Source: Sphingobium fuliginis (GTDB lineage Bacteria > Pseudomonadota > Alphaproteobacteria > Sphingomonadales > Sphingomonadaceae). From it: a stretch of 64,000 nucleotides of DNA. Made by a program: the position numbers and the translations under genes. Location of the stretch: NCBI RefSeq assembly GCF_004152845.1, contig NZ_SEON01000009.1, positions 124,001 to 188,000 of the forward strand, in the 5' to 3' direction. Shown piece after piece: positions 63,093 through 64,000 of the stretch; position 1 is the stretch's first letter; every line of letters starts with the position of its first letter. The notes below the pieces were generated by a model. That model did no database searches, was not told the DNA's origin, and was given only the letters and a program-made list of their open reading frames with translations.

Positions 63093-64000
63093 TGGCCGAC
63101 CGTTCGCCCCTCGACGCCTTCAAGGACGTGCTGTCCGGCGCGGCGCGGTCGATCGCGCGCGACGCGGAGGTGGAGGTGAGCTTCACCGCCGACACGCCGC
63201 ATATGGCGGGCAAGGCGATCAAGGTGCCGACGCCCGGACGCAATCTGCCCGCCGATCAGGTGGCGCTGGCGCGGGGTTTCGCGGACGCCAATGCGCTGCG
63301 GCTGCGGCACCATAATGCCCGGATTCACAATGCCGCCGCGCCTGCCGACGCGACGGCGCGGGCCGTCTATGACGCGGTCGAGCAGGCGCGGGTAGAAGCG
63401 ATCGGTTCGCGGGCGATGGAGGGGGTAAGGGCGAACCTCAACCATGCGCTCGACCTGAAATTGAAGTCCGATCCGATCCGCCGGGCGCGTTCCGCCGATG
63501 AGGTGCCCTTGTCGACCGCGCTGGCGCTCAAGGTGCGCGAGCGGCTGACCGGGCAGGCCGCGCCCAAGGATGTGCGGGCGGGCCTCGCCATGGTCGACCA
63601 GTGGATCGAGGACAAGGCGGGCGCGGATCTCGACGCGCTGGCCATGGCCATCGACGACCAGCGCGCTTTCCAGAAGCTGACCTCGGCCATGCTGGAGCAT
63701 CTCCAGTTGATCGACGCCGACGTGCCGCCCGAAACCGACGATTCCGAACCGCAGGAAGAGGGGGAGGACGAAGAGCAGCAACAGGAAGAGGGTGACAGCG
63801 GCGAGGATCAGGCGGGCGACAGCGACGCCTTTGCCGAGGCGCGCGCCGAGGACCAGGGCGGCGACACCGAGGACGGCGAAACCGAATATAGCGACGAGTT
63901 CGACGCCGACAGCGAAGAAGGCGCGGAGGATATGGGCGAGGAGGGCATGATGCCCGTCCGCCCCAACCGGCCGATGGGCGACCTGCCGCCGGGCTTCGAC
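63092..64000 (+). CDS. cobT: Cobaltochelatase CobT subunit (5' part)
   Basis: The window ends inside this gene; 303 codons are visible from ATG 63092. It has the CobT N-terminal region (LDAFKDVLSGAARSIARDAE, HMAGKAIKVPTPGRNLPADQ) and a helical middle (NLNHALDLKLKSDPIRRA, DVRAGLAMVDQWIEDKAG). A long Asp/Glu/Gln-rich linker follows (about 210-285) before the VWA domain, which lies outside the window. CobT is the VWA partner of the CobS AAA+ ring. No cobN is visible here. Confidence 0.95.
   Translation, partial: MADRSPLDAFKDVLSGAARSIARDAEVEVSFTADTPHMAGKAIKVPTPGRNLPADQVALARGFADANALRLRHHNARIHNAAAPADATARAVYDAVEQARVEAIGSRAMEGVRANLNHALDLKLKSDPIRRARSADEVPLSTALALKVRERLTGQAAPKDVRAGLAMVDQWIEDKAGADLDALAMAIDDQRAFQKLTSAMLEHLQLIDADVPPETDDSEPQEEGEDEEQQQEEGDSGEDQAGDSDAFAEARAEDQGGDTEDGETEYSDEFDADSEEGAEDMGEEGMMPVRPNRPMGDLPPGFD

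Overview
The window is a gene-dense, high-GC stretch of an alphaproteobacterial chromosome, most likely from the Sphingomonadales (Sphingobium/Sphingomonas type). Three things point there: the alphaproteobacterial bolA / J-protein / cobS / cobT neighbourhood, a RibBX-type riboflavin protein, and sphingomonad-like extragenic palindromes and UrcA-family proteins. Almost all of it is housekeeping or conserved core DNA. I see no prophage, plasmid backbone, CRISPR array, rRNA or tRNA. The window opens inside an Old Yellow Enzyme gene and ends inside cobT.

Layout. 0.7-5.5 kb (minus strand): tonB, a small membrane coiled-coil protein, then riboflavin genes ribD-ribE-ribBX-ribH. 5.9-12.8 kb (plus): ssb, rsmB, a PAS-only protein, rpe, a heparinase-like protein and purH. 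12.9-17.2 kb: an UrcA protein, then a FAD oxidoreductase, a GtrA flippase and a large GT-C-like membrane protein that look like a lipid-linked sugar module. 17.2-26.7 kb: Tat-exported msrB, a two-gene ABC exporter, queG, a lipoprotein/EI24 pair, an adenosine-kinase-like gene, a polysaccharide flippase, and gpsA/tsaD. 26.8-30.2 kb: hemC-hemD, an inner-membrane HemX/mitofilin-like protein and a hydrolase. 30.3-38.4 kb: gltX, nadE, prs, two small genes, hisN and an AsmA protein.

38.6-47.8 kb: rpmI-rplT and pheS-pheT, split by lysE and a GIY-YIG nuclease unit bounded by perfect 32-bp inverted repeats, followed by a DUF4386-like gene, a secreted protein, an aldose epimerase and prfC. 48-52.8 kb: metX-metW divergent from a 2-hydroxyacid dehydrogenase, hisC and tyrA. 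52.8-58.8 kb: ftsE-ftsX-ydcF-plsC, an MJ0042 zinc-ribbon protein, pirin/GST and bolA. 58.8-64 kb: J-protein, an Hsp70 relative, cobS, OsmC, a tyrosine phosphatase and cobT.

The most interesting signals are (i) the GIY-YIG gene whose last codons and stop lie inside a perfect 32-bp inverted repeat, with a gene-less version of the same repeat pair 16 kb away; (ii) a helix-turn-helix domain fused to RibBX, with a perfect 18-bp palindrome just upstream of its own start; (iii) a family of 43-44 nt hairpins with a shared GTTCC core placed just before purH, hisN and the epimerase gene; (iv) a paired ATGTTRCAACAT operator in front of tonB; and (v) a J-protein/Hsp70 pair inserted in the bolA-cobST cluster. 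No computation or database search was run. Family calls rest on motifs read by eye.
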